A stretch of 36,912 bases of DNA from Planctomycetota bacterium (GCA_024277285.1 JAJRVM010000046.1:1-36912); one strand, 5' to 3'. Positions 17,192 to 24,852 are shown, numbered from the stretch's first letter. Translations and numbers: made by a program. The notes: generated from the sequence alone by a model not told the origin.

Positions 17192-18049
17192 CTACACCTC
17201 GCTCTCTGGTAAGTCCCAATTCGAGACGTCGTCCTGGTTCAACAGCGCATCGGACCGATCGACGCGACGCGCGACAGGTTCGGCGCTGGTGAGTTCGAGG
17301 TCCTGCGGCAGGTCGTGCAGATAGGCACGGGCATTGTGCACGGTCAGCAGAGCCTCCTTGATGGCGTCCAATGCAGCGTACTGACCACCTACCGCGTCGA
17401 CACCCACATCGGGCACCTCGTCCAAAAAATGCCGTTGCGTCACGTTGCGGTCAACCTTTTCCAGCGCCATGAAGGTGTCGCGATTCCAACGCACCAGGTC
17501 ACCTTCTTTGAGCAGAACGTCTTCAAGACGCTGGCCCACTTCGACCACGATTTCGTCGTCGCGCCAACGCAATATCATGCGATCCTCGCTGGTATGCCTT
17601 ACGAACTCAGCTGTTTCGCCGACCGGCGATGTCCCCCACGAAGCGCGCTGCACCAGCAAATTCAGATCGCCATTCAAGAACACATCGTCCCCGCGGCAGA
17701 GCAGCTTCGCGTCCACATCGCGAGCCAATGTGACCAGGCGAGAGGCGCCATTGAAACAGACGACCGCTTGCTGGCTGTCGGGTAAACATTGTCGGAATAC
17801 CGCCACCGGCCAAGGAGGACGCGTGAGGCGTTCGTGCTCGCCATGCAATTCCATCAGGGCTTCCTGCGCTTCGCGCAACCCTTGATTCGTTCGATCTATG
17901 TGCTTAATCAGCTCGCTGTCGATAAAGTCGAACGCGTCCGGCGCCGCGCCACGCACCTCGCGCAATAGCGCCAGCCGCTCCTCCAAACGCGGCGCATCCT
18001 CGCCCATATCCACCGCGCGCCGCATCTTCCTGGCCAGTTCCGATAACAT
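17192..18049 (-). CDS. Mpa/ARC-like coiled-coil and OB protein lacking the AAA+ domain
   Basis: Mpa/ARC is the hexameric ATPase that binds Pup by its coiled coils and feeds tagged proteins to the proteasome. This 285-residue protein matches its front half. A coiled coil runs over about 40-77 and ends ERLTRPPWPVAVF, like the family's RLxxPPSxYGVF. OB-type strands cover about 80-200, with DDVFLNGDLNLL for the family's LNEAL segment. LDEVPDVGVDAVGG (209-222) then matches the linker opening the AAA+ domain. There it departs: no Walker A, Walker B or arginine finger follows, only 63 residues of polar tail to a proper stop. No frameshift is seen, as the Dop-like gene begins one base later. It may be a motor-less Pup receptor. 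GGGAGAG precedes the ATG. Confidence 0.82.
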   Translation of the reverse strand: MLSELARKMRRAVDMGEDAPRLEERLALLREVRGAAPDAFDFIDSELIKHIDRTNQGLREAQEALMELHGEHERLTRPPWPVAVFRQCLPDSQQAVVCFNGASRLVTLARDVDAKLLCRGDDVFLNGDLNLLVQRASWGTSPVGETAEFVRHTSEDRMILRWRDDEIVVEVGQRLEDVLLKEGDLVRWNRDTFMALEKVDRNVTQRHFLDEVPDVGVDAVGGQYAALDAIKEALLTVHNARAYLHDLPQDLELTSAEPVARRVDRSDALLNQDDVSNWDLPESEV

Positions 18050-18259
18050 CGTTTATCTCTCCCACACCGCTCTGTTCCAAAGCCACTGAGACCGGCAGGT
18101 GTCAGACCGCCAGTCGCTCCACTCACACGCTGTCAGCACTCCCTGGGCAGAAAACAGAAAACCACGACCGTAATACTCACGAACGGCTATCGCACACTGT
18201 CCCCTGCCACAAACAACTTGCGCGACACACCACTCCAGCCCCACGTTTGTGATGTTCAT

Positions 18260-18388
18260 GCGATCGGCCGCACGGCAAGCCTCTGGGGCGCAGCCTGCCG
18301 CTTGCCTTGTGCGGGCCGGCCGATCGCAAATCGGTGCGTGGCCGGTTTCCGCGGAGCAACCATTCGGCCCCGCAGGAAACCGCCACGC
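18260..18388 (-). promoter_or_regulatory. Two long imperfect hairpins upstream of the ARC-like gene
   Basis: The first hairpin has arms GCGATCGGCCG...GGCAAGC (18260-18280) and GCTTGCC...CGGCCGATCGC (18300-18327). The second has arms GCGTGGCCGGTTTCC (18336-18350) and GGAAACCGCCACGC (18375-18388), with one unpaired C. Both lie in the 351-base spacer between the ubiquitin-like gene and the ARC-like gene and could form a structured leader, processing site or terminator without a T-run. No gene is seen in the spacer. Confidence 0.6.
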
Positions 18389-18400
18389 GAACGGCATGGC

Positions 18401-18691
18401 CTAGCCAGCCTGAATATTGGGCTGCAAGACAATGTGATCGTTCGGCAATAACACATCGCCAACGATCTCGCTGCCGTGCAAGTGACGGCCTTCACTGTCA
18501 CTGCGGACGTGGTAAGACAACGAGCGTCCTTCCGCGTCCCGTTCGGGTAGGCCCATCTTGGCGGCTAGCCCTTGGACCAATTCCGCCACCGTCATATCAG
18601 CCGGGATGCCAGCGGCACGAACCTGCTTATGGCCCGCAACATCCCCGACGCTCAATGCGAACGCCTCCCTCCAACGTGTTCTTTTCAACAT
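18401..18691 (-). CDS. Ubiquitin-like beta-grasp protein (YukD/Ubl type)
   Basis: This 96-residue protein reads as a beta-grasp fold: two N-terminal strands, the helix TVAELVQGLAAKMGL, a strand around SLSYHVRSD, then LHGSEIVGDVLLPNDHIVLQP, the usual L-x(n)-L-GD-hydrophobic ending of ubiquitin-like proteins. It ends in Ala-Gly, so the terminal Gly is exposed with no processing needed. I chose the ATG at 18691 because the fold starts there; an upstream ATG at 18745 would overlap the previous gene by 16 bases. It sits in the operon of the zinc protein and the 307-aa protein and upstream of the Pup-type genes. Whether it is conjugated or only structural is unknown; no E1 or E2 enzyme is in the window. 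Confidence 0.7.
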   Translation of the reverse strand: MLKRTRWREAFALSVGDVAGHKQVRAAGIPADMTVAELVQGLAAKMGLPERDAEGRSLSYHVRSDSEGRHLHGSEIVGDVLLPNDHIVLQPNIQAG

Positions 18692-18729
18692 CTGCTCGAA
18701 ACCCTTTCTCAAGAAACAACCGACCGAAC

Positions 18730-19653
18730 TCACCGCGAAGAACACCCTCGCAGCAACAGATAGCTATCCGCAATCGACCGGTCGCTCAATGCTTGCAGTT
18801 CGCACGCACTCAAGCGACAGGCAATGGACAGGGCGGAGAGGCCACGGTGAAACAGGTTTTCCGCGGGAAGCCGTGGCCACGCCACTTCCCAGCGGTATTC
18901 GTGTTCGTTGCCGACAGATAACACCACCGTTCGTGCCATGCGCACCACGCGTGCGGCGGTCAGCAGGAACGTTGCTACGGCGTGACGCGATTTGGCCGAC
19001 GCGTCGGCCGGGATCGCCAAGGTCGTGCTCAGTCGAAACTCGTGTTCGCCGACCCCGTGGGCATGAGCCTGACAGAACTGCCCAGGCGTATCGAGCGTAA
19101 TCGCCAATTGCCCGCTGCGGCGCTCGTGATAGGGCCAGCCCGTGGCGTGGCACAGCGAGCGCGTCAACTCGCCAACGTCGTCGTCGGCAGTCAGCGGCGC
19201 ATGCAATCCGGCAAGTGCACTACCATCGCGGGCGGCCCAATCGCTCGGCGCAGTCGCGCGGGTTGAACAGAACGAGTCAAATAATTCTTCAACTTCAAAC
19301 ACCATTCGACTGGTGTCGGTGTCGTGCGCGTGCAATAGCATATCGGCGGCCAGGAACGTGCCCCGGCGGCGAGAATTGATGCAATAGTGCATTCCAGGCG
19401 GCAGAAAAGCGTTCCCTTCCAGCAGCCCCAACGCGCGGCGGGGGCCGGGCAGCACATGCGCACGCCGGCAGGGCAGGGGGGTCTCGAAATGAAGCCACGA
19501 ACCGCCGACCGATGCATGCACCTTCGTTGCGCCGAGTCCGCGACCGGGCAAAGCCCAGGCGTGCGGCGCGACGTCTTCGATCGAACCCGCGCGCCGACGC
19601 AAGGCATCGCGCACCGCCGCCAGGCTCTCTGGTTGCAAATCGCGGAGCGTCAC
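18730..19653 (-). CDS. Protein of unknown family in the Ubl operon
   Basis: This protein has 307 residues and no signal peptide. I do not recognise a family. The C-terminal ~140 residues alternate strands and helices (LCHATGWPYHERRSGQLAI, then FRLSTTLAIPADASAKS, then HAVATFLLTAARVVRMARTV). This suggests a type III chaperone or YbjN-like alpha/beta fold, but only as a guess. The start is GTG and overlaps the upstream stop by four bases (GTGA). Its SD, AAGGAGGTGAT, is a full-length match to the 16S anti-SD, so this gene is probably strongly translated and coupled to the zinc-protein gene. The downstream Ubl gene starts 38 bases after its stop. Confidence 0.65.
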   Translation of the reverse strand: MTLRDLQPESLAAVRDALRRRAGSIEDVAPHAWALPGRGLGATKVHASVGGSWLHFETPLPCRRAHVLPGPRRALGLLEGNAFLPPGMHYCINSRRRGTFLAADMLLHAHDTDTSRMVFEVEELFDSFCSTRATAPSDWAARDGSALAGLHAPLTADDDVGELTRSLCHATGWPYHERRSGQLAITLDTPGQFCQAHAHGVGEHEFRLSTTLAIPADASAKSRHAVATFLLTAARVVRMARTVVLSVGNEHEYRWEVAWPRLPAENLFHRGLSALSIACRLSACELQALSDRSIADSYLLLRGCSSR

Positions 19654-20351
19654 GCATCACCTCCTTCGCCGCCTGCATTGCCGGCTTCGCGTTGCGACTT
19701 GGGATGGCGCAGCTGCTCGGCCTGGCGCACGGATACAACATCTCCCAAAGACAACCCAACACGCGCCAACGATCGTGCCGCGCCGCCCGTACGCAGGACG
19801 CTTGCATCAAGCCATTCCAACGCATGGAATCCGGATACCGCCATCGGCGCGGCACACTTCGGGCACGCCACGGGCACGCGTGCCAGCACGCGGTCAAGCC
19901 AAAGCGATTGGGCACTCGCCTCACCGCACACAGTGCATACCAACCGAGTCACGAACTGCTGACGCGCAACGCGGATCGCCACCGGTGCGGCATCAGCGCG
20001 ACCCACAAGCGACCGCAAGAATGCCTCCATCGTCAGTCGTTCGACCGACACAGGATGCGGCTCGATTTCGACACGACGAAGCTGTACGGCACCCACGTGT
20101 TCGTGGCCTGAGCGACCTGTATCTACTCGCCTGGCACCTTCGCGATTCGTACTCGCCCTGCTGGCCAAAGGGGCTGCCAACTCCTGGACCGGCCCCGCAC
20201 CATGTGGGTCCAATGCCTCGTTCTCCGCCCAAGAATTGGCAGCTTGTGGTGATGCGGCCAGGGCCAGCGTCGGGGCCAACCAAAACGAATCACCGACAAG
20301 AGGCTGGTGGCACCATTGCCCTTTGCTTGACTGAAACCAAATGTGTGCCAT
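19650..20351 (-). CDS. Zinc-binding protein resembling an E1-enzyme C-terminal region
   Basis: This 233-residue protein is the first gene of the tagging cluster. Cys139/Cys142 (CTVC) and Cys163/Cys166 (CPKC) form a zinc site. After it, SLARVGLSLGDVVSVR resembles the ending of ThiF/E1-like proteins associated with bacterial ubiquitin-like modifiers, where a (L)A(x)LG(I/L)PxGD(V/I) segment closes the chain. No adenylation domain (GxGxxG) is present, so it cannot activate a modifier alone. The N-terminal ~90 residues are low complexity. The ATG at 20351 has GAGGAGAG eight bases upstream, better than one nine codons earlier. The E1 link is tentative; it could be an unrelated zinc-ribbon adaptor. 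Confidence 0.5.
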   Translation of the reverse strand: MAHIWFQSSKGQWCHQPLVGDSFWLAPTLALAASPQAANSWAENEALDPHGAGPVQELAAPLASRASTNREGARRVDTGRSGHEHVGAVQLRRVEIEPHPVSVERLTMEAFLRSLVGRADAAPVAIRVARQQFVTRLVCTVCGEASAQSLWLDRVLARVPVACPKCAAPMAVSGFHALEWLDASVLRTGGAARSLARVGLSLGDVVSVRQAEQLRHPKSQREAGNAGGEGGDA

Positions 20352-20419
20352 CTCGCCACTCTCCTCACCAAACCCCACTTGACCAACCTCGGCTGCTGGC
20401 CGGCACTTGCCGACCGGCC

Positions 20420-20499
20420 AAAAAAAAAGAGCGAGTTGGCGAATACCAACCGCGCAACCCGCAGGTTTACGTCAGTTGAAATACGCCAATCTCGCTCTT
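20420..20499 (-). terminator. Long-stem hairpin with T9, terminator or attenuator
   Basis: AAGAGCGAGTTGGCG (20427-20441) pairs with CGCCAATCTCGCTCTT (20484-20499), with one bulged base and a 42-nt loop. On the minus strand the stem is followed by nine T (20428-20420). It lies 326 bases after the apgM stop and 69 bases before the zinc-protein start. It may end the apgM transcript or act as a conditional terminator in the leader of the tagging cluster. A second small stem (GGCCGG...CCGGCC) follows at once. Confidence 0.7.
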
Positions 20500-20824
20500 G
20501 AAGCGTCGATTGATCGCGTTATCTAATTGTCACTCTTGACCCGGCTCGTCGCCAGCGTCCCACCTGGGGGCGCCTCAACAACCTTAGGTCCAGCATTGGT
20601 CCCCGTTTAAGTCTTCACTGGCAACGCCACGCTGTTCGTTCCCTCCATCGTACCGAATGCTTGCAATTGGTCCAGCTAAAAAACAAAAATTTCGATAACA
20701 GTCTTGCCGAGTGCATCCATGCGACTCGAAAGTGCCACTGCATGATCGGACGCGTTTTCCAGGGGCCACGAATCGAAATGGAGTGTCACGCGAACGCGTG
20801 ATAACTCGGGTTCACATGGGCTGC
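20500..20824. other. Spacer downstream of apgM
   Basis: No gene is seen in these 325 bases. TCACGCG AA CGCGTGA (20786-20801) forms a short perfect hairpin 24 bases after the apgM stop. The minus strand shows a T-rich patch around 20675-20690 that could be part of a terminator or an AT-rich promoter for the downstream cluster. Confidence 0.5.
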
Positions 20825-22030
20825 TCAAGCACCGAATTTGCCGAGCCGATCGGCATTGGCCAGCGCCAACGACATCAGGTACTTCGCTTCGAATTGGCCA
20901 AGCCCCCCGGTAACACATTGCCGTTCACTGAATTCTTCGCACGCATCCGGTCGGCATCGATCCGACACCAACAACGTCGGGACCGGGTGCCAGCTGTGGC
21001 CTTGCATGTAGGCGGGCGTGCTATGATCGCCGGTAATGACCAGCACGTCCGGATTCAACGCCGTAACACGAGGGATAATGGCGTCGAACTGCTCGGTTCG
21101 CTTCACCTTCATCTCGAAGTTGCCATCCTCTCCCGTGCTGTCGGTGTATTTGAAATGTACGAAGAAAAAGTCGTAGTCATTCCAGTGTTGCGCGAGCAAA
21201 TCAATCTGTTCGTCCAACGTGGTTGCCGCGCCGACAATATCCATGCCGACCAGCCGTGCCAGCCCTTTGTACATCGGATAGACGGCGATCGCTGCGGCGC
21301 GCAACCCGTATACTTCTTCGTAGGGGGACAAATGCGGTTTCGCCGCAAATCCACGCATCGTCAGATAATTGGCCTTCGGCTGACTTTCCAGTAATTTGCG
21401 TGCCTGGTTCAGAAACTCGATCGCGACCTCTGCCGTCTTTTCACTCGATTCGTCCCCGGCAATTGGATCCAATGGCGGACGCCCGGTCACCTGAGGATCG
21501 GTATCCGCAACATTCCCCCCCAAATCTTCGCCGTGGAAAATGACCACGAACCGATGCTCCTTGACCGGCTCAACGACAATTTTGATGCCAGGAATCGAGA
21601 TCTTTCGCAACGCGATGGCCAGCGGCGCACTCTCCTCGGTCGGAATCCGCCCCGCGCGCCGATCGGAAATATTCCCGTCGGCATCGAGCGTACAGAAATT
21701 GCAGCGTATCGCCACATCGCCTGCCTGTAACTCGTGCCCGACGCCCGTCGCTTCGAGTGCACCACGACCGATCTGGTTCTCGATCGGATCGTATCCGAAC
21801 AATCCCAGGTGTCCGGGGCCACTCCCAGGAGTTATCCCCGGCAGCACCGGAATACTAGCTCCCTGCACGCCGCGCTTGGCCAATGCGTCGAGGTTCGGCG
21901 TGTTGGCGGCCTCGAGCTCCGTTTTCCCGTCGGGGGTTGTGGGCAGCCCACCCAGGCCATCAGCCACCATCATCACGATTTTCTTGTCGTTCTTGGTATG
22001 CAACTGGCGCAAAAGCTGTTGAATATCCAT
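20825..22030 (-). CDS. apgM: 2,3-bisphosphoglycerate-independent phosphoglycerate mutase, archaeal type
   Basis: This enzyme interconverts 3- and 2-phosphoglycerate in glycolysis and gluconeogenesis in the cytoplasm with two metal ions. It belongs to the alkaline-phosphatase superfamily. The 401 residues fit ApgM (about 400), shorter than GpmI (about 510). Visible motifs: MMVADGLGGLP near the N-terminus (metal ligand Asp), TPNLDALAKRG, PGSGPGHLGLFGYDP with the phosphorylated Ser, FFVHFKYTDSTGEDGN for the HxKxxDxxGHD-type site, and VITGDHSTP. ATG at 22030 is preferred over one 16 codons upstream because the family begins with a short lead before the metal motif. It is divergent from pgi, another glycolytic gene. 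Confidence 0.92.
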   Translation of the reverse strand: MDIQQLLRQLHTKNDKKIVMMVADGLGGLPTTPDGKTELEAANTPNLDALAKRGVQGASIPVLPGITPGSGPGHLGLFGYDPIENQIGRGALEATGVGHELQAGDVAIRCNFCTLDADGNISDRRAGRIPTEESAPLAIALRKISIPGIKIVVEPVKEHRFVVIFHGEDLGGNVADTDPQVTGRPPLDPIAGDESSEKTAEVAIEFLNQARKLLESQPKANYLTMRGFAAKPHLSPYEEVYGLRAAAIAVYPMYKGLARLVGMDIVGAATTLDEQIDLLAQHWNDYDFFFVHFKYTDSTGEDGNFEMKVKRTEQFDAIIPRVTALNPDVLVITGDHSTPAYMQGHSWHPVPTLLVSDRCRPDACEEFSERQCVTGGLGQFEAKYLMSLALANADRLGKFGA

Positions 22031-22085
22031 GTCTCTTTTTCTCTCGCTGTCAGAGTTAACTGTGCAGAATACCCTCATGTGTTAC

Positions 22086-22138
22086 CAGAATGACCATTCT
22101 GTACAAGGCACCAGAGGCCGAATTTGTCGGCCTCTGGT
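22086..22138. promoter_or_regulatory. Dyad operator candidate plus hairpin upstream of apgM
   Basis: CAGAATGACCATTCTG is a 7+7 dyad with a two-base centre, a size typical of a dimeric repressor site. It is followed by ACCAGAGGCCGA ATTTG and the matching arm. Both sit where an apgM leader or promoter would be. No regulator gene is nearby and the sites occur once, so function is a guess. Confidence 0.4.
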
Positions 22139-22478
22139 ACCTCGCAAGAGCGGACCACATTGCCCAACAGCAGCGCCCGACCAGACGTGGCTCGAACCGA
22201 GTCTCCGCGAGGCGATATCCGAGTCTTCGCGAGGCGATATCCGGTTCACGCGTCGCTCAGTACGGCTGGCCACCCGTTCCAACGCGGCGCACCACGCCTA
22301 CCCGGCCGGGAAGCCCGCTGGTAGATTCGGCGTTGGTTGGCTAGAACGATGGCGTATTGCTCGTCTATTGCTTGAAGACATGCATTGCTGAAGAGCGAAC
22401 ACCTGGATCCCATCTGCGCGCAATGGGTGTCCTTAGGCATTCGCAAAGCTGGCCACAGCCGAGCGTCAGACGACCAAC

Positions 22479-22534
22479 GCTAGATGACCAACGCTAGATG
22501 ACCAACACTAGATGACCAACACTGGGCGTCCAAC
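22479..22534. repeat. 14-bp tandem repeat, four units
   Basis: GCTAGATGACCAAC occurs twice exactly (22479-22492, 22493-22506), then as ACTAGATGACCAAC and ACTGGGCGTCCAAC. It ends 60 bases before the pgi start. Confidence 0.9.
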
Positions 22535-22594
22535 ACCCGACGCCCCACGACTCCCCCAAATTTCCCTTGCTGCCAACGGACGGAAATCGAAACC

Positions 22595-24022
22595 ATGAGC
22601 ACCCAAGACCCGATACTTCGTTACGATTTCGCCGGCGCCCTATTACCCGACGGTGGGATATCGCGCGGTCAACTCGAACAACTCGGCCCTCAATTGGAAC
22701 AGGCGCGGCGTACGGTCACCGAGGTGGACGTTGCCGAGTTTGCGAACCCAAGCAGCATCGCAGCCGACAAGCTCCCGTTGGATGCGGGCTTTTTCCCGCT
22801 CCCGGAGAACGTCCTGGCCGCCTATCGTGCCGATCGCGATGGCAGTGAATTGGGACGCATCCTGAGCACGGCTAAGCGTTTAGGCGACCTGGTCGACCGC
22901 GTAGTCGTCTTGGGGATCGGCGGATCTTACATGGGCGCGCGTGCATTGATGGACGCTTGCTGTCAGCCCTATTTTAACGAACTCGATCGTGGCCAACGTG
23001 GCGGGCGGCCGCGCACCTATTTTGAAGGCAACAACGTCGACAACGATGCCACGCAAGGCTTGCTCAGCCTGCTCGGCAATGGCAAGCCGGCCGATTCCGT
23101 CGACAACCGATGGGCGATCATCGTGATCAGCAAGAGTGGCGGCACTCTGGAAACAGCGGCAGCTTTTCGACAATTCCTCGCAGCGTTGCGGCAGTCGTGT
23201 GACGACGATGCCGCACTATTGCGTCAATTGGTGGTGCCCGTGACGGGCCAGAGTGGCAAGCTCTTTGATTTGGCCGCCGCATTGGAGTGCCCGGAACTGT
23301 ACCACGTACCCGACGGAGTAGGGGGGCGATTCAGCATTTTGTCACCGGTCGGCCTCCTGCCAGCGGCGATCCTTGGGCTCGACGTGGTCCAATTGCTCGA
23401 AGGCGCAGCGGCAATGAACGAACATTTTCGCACCGCGCCGGTCGCCGAAAACGTGGTACTCCAATATGTGGGGGTCAGCCACTTGATGGAAACCGAGCAG
23501 AACGCCACGATCCGCATCCTGTCGGTGTGGTCCAAAGCACTCGAAGCTACCGGACTGTGGTACGACCAACTGCTGGCAGAGAGCCTAGGTAAACAGGGCA
23601 AAGGCGCAACTCCGATCACCGCCGTTAACACACGCGACCTGCACTCGCGTGCCCAACAACACCAGGAAGGTCGGTTCGACAAATTGCATACCAATCTGAT
23701 CGTCGACCAATGGCGAACAGATCCACTTGAGATCGGCCAGAGCGAATTGAACCAGGATGGCCTGAACAAACACGCCACCAAGACGCTGCCGCAGATCATG
23801 GCGGCGGCCATTGCCGGCACGAACGAGGCATATCGGGAGGGGGGGCGTCCCACGACAGACCTGCACCTGCCGCGAGTCAACGAGTATTGTCTCGGCCAGT
23901 TCTTCCAAATGATGATGCTCGCGACGGTGGTCGAAGGACGTCTGATTGGCATCAATCCGTACGGACAACCGGGTGTGGAAGCTTACAAGAAGAACATGAA
24001 CCGGATATTAGATCAGAGCTAA
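22595..24022 (+). CDS. pgi: Glucose-6-phosphate isomerase
   Basis: The enzyme interconverts glucose 6-phosphate and fructose 6-phosphate in the cytoplasm. The 475 residues fit the shorter bacterial class. Visible: VVVLGIGGSYMGARAL (sugar-phosphate loop), ISKSGGTLET (SIS-domain serine motif), FSILSPVGLLPAAILG, and ESLGKQGKGATPITAVNTRDLHSRAQQ for the catalytic Glu and His region. The chain closes in VEAYKKNMNRIL with the conserved Lys. The ATG has only a weak SD. It is divergent from apgM and may be monocistronic; a 26-bp direct repeat follows it. Confidence 0.95.
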   Translation: MSTQDPILRYDFAGALLPDGGISRGQLEQLGPQLEQARRTVTEVDVAEFANPSSIAADKLPLDAGFFPLPENVLAAYRADRDGSELGRILSTAKRLGDLVDRVVVLGIGGSYMGARALMDACCQPYFNELDRGQRGGRPRTYFEGNNVDNDATQGLLSLLGNGKPADSVDNRWAIIVISKSGGTLETAAAFRQFLAALRQSCDDDAALLRQLVVPVTGQSGKLFDLAAALECPELYHVPDGVGGRFSILSPVGLLPAAILGLDVVQLLEGAAAMNEHFRTAPVAENVVLQYVGVSHLMETEQNATIRILSVWSKALEATGLWYDQLLAESLGKQGKGATPITAVNTRDLHSRAQQHQEGRFDKLHTNLIVDQWRTDPLEIGQSELNQDGLNKHATKTLPQIMAAAIAGTNEAYREGGRPTTDLHLPRVNEYCLGQFFQMMMLATVVEGRLIGINPYGQPGVEAYKKNMNRILDQS

Positions 24023-24027
24023 GCGTG

Positions 24028-24102
24028 GCTGAGCCCTTGGCGGGTCCAGCTACTAGATATTTTGACAGACGCCTCTGCTGAACCCTTGGCGGGCCCAGCT
24101 AC
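24028..24102. repeat. 26-bp direct repeat pair after pgi
   Basis: GCTGAGCCCTTGGCGGGTCC plus AGCTAC (24028-24053) recurs at 24077-24102 with two changes. The 23 bases between are unrelated. The motif GCTGAACCCTTGGCGGG looks like a dispersed intergenic unit. Confidence 0.85.
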
Positions 24103-24165
24103 ATCGTTTTGGGAAAACGAAGCTCACGGCTTGAGACCGTGAACGGTTACCAAAGGAGACTCACA

Positions 24166-24852
24166 ATGGCTACGGAACTCACTTGGTTAGGGCACGGCGG
24201 CTGGTCGCTGCGCATCGGCGAAACGATCGTCTTGCTCGATCCGTTCTTGGACGAATCCCCCACCGCGCCGGTCAAGGCGGCCGACGTGGACGCTCATTAT
24301 ATCCTGGTGTCGCACGGCCATTTTGATCACGTTGCCGATGTCGTGGCGATTGCCAACCGCACCGGGGCAACGGTGATTGCGAATTTTGAAATCACGCAGT
24401 GGCTGACTCACAAGCACCAAGTTGCTAACACGCTGGGGATGAACCTGGGCGGACAGGTCAAAATGCCCTTTGGCACTGTGAAGATGACCGTCGCATGGCA
24501 CAGTTCTCAATTACCTGACGGGTCGGACGGTGGCAGCCCGGGTGGTTTCCTGCTGTCGACCGAGGACGGCATGATCTATTTCGCCTGTGATACGGCGTTG
24601 TTTTCCGACATGAAACTGATTGGAAGCTGCGATGTCGACCTCGCCATACTCCCAATTGGCGACCTATTCACGATGGGGCCGGACGACGCGGTGGAGGCGG
24701 TCAAGCTGATCGCCCCGCAACGCGTGCTCCCCAACCACTACAACACTTGGCCGCCCATCGAGCAGGATGCGCATGCTTGGGCCGAACAAGTGCGTGAACA
24801 GACGTCGGCGCAACCGTTCGTTCTGGAACATGGCGGAACGATGACACTGTGA
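24166..24852 (+). CDS. UPF0173 metallo-beta-lactamase-fold hydrolase
   Basis: This 228-residue protein has the metallo-hydrolase motif SHGHFDHVADV (HxHxDH), an N-terminal strand LTWLGHGGWSLRIG, ACDTALFSDM for the metal-bridging Asp, and NHYNTWPPIEQD near the end, as in the YtkL/UPF0173 family. These bind two metal ions; the natural substrate is unsettled. AAAGGAG lies six bases before the ATG at 24166, which decides the start over an ATG 19 codons upstream in the dispersed repeat region. The gene converges with the Rieske protein gene, whose stop is 18 bases away. Confidence 0.88.
   Translation: MATELTWLGHGGWSLRIGETIVLLDPFLDESPTAPVKAADVDAHYILVSHGHFDHVADVVAIANRTGATVIANFEITQWLTHKHQVANTLGMNLGGQVKMPFGTVKMTVAWHSSQLPDGSDGGSPGGFLLSTEDGMIYFACDTALFSDMKLIGSCDVDLAILPIGDLFTMGPDDAVEAVKLIAPQRVLPNHYNTWPPIEQDAHAWAEQVREQTSAQPFVLEHGGTMTL

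Larger units (their letters stand above)
22031..22594. other. Divergent spacer between apgM and pgi
   Basis: These 564 bases hold both promoters but no gene I can support. They contain CAGAATG AC CATTCTG (22086-22101), a perfect operator-like dyad about 60 bases before the apgM start. Next to it is a 12-bp perfect stem with a 5-nt loop (22110-22121 with 22127-22138). Two copies of CGCGAGGCGATATCCG lie near 22205-22243, and a 14-bp tandem repeat lies nearer pgi. Confidence 0.6.

Noticed and set aside
17192..18049. Reading the ARC-like gene as a frameshifted full-length Mpa
   Set aside because: The next gene starts one base after its stop and is a complete Dop-like gene, so there is no remaining DNA that could encode an AAA+ domain.
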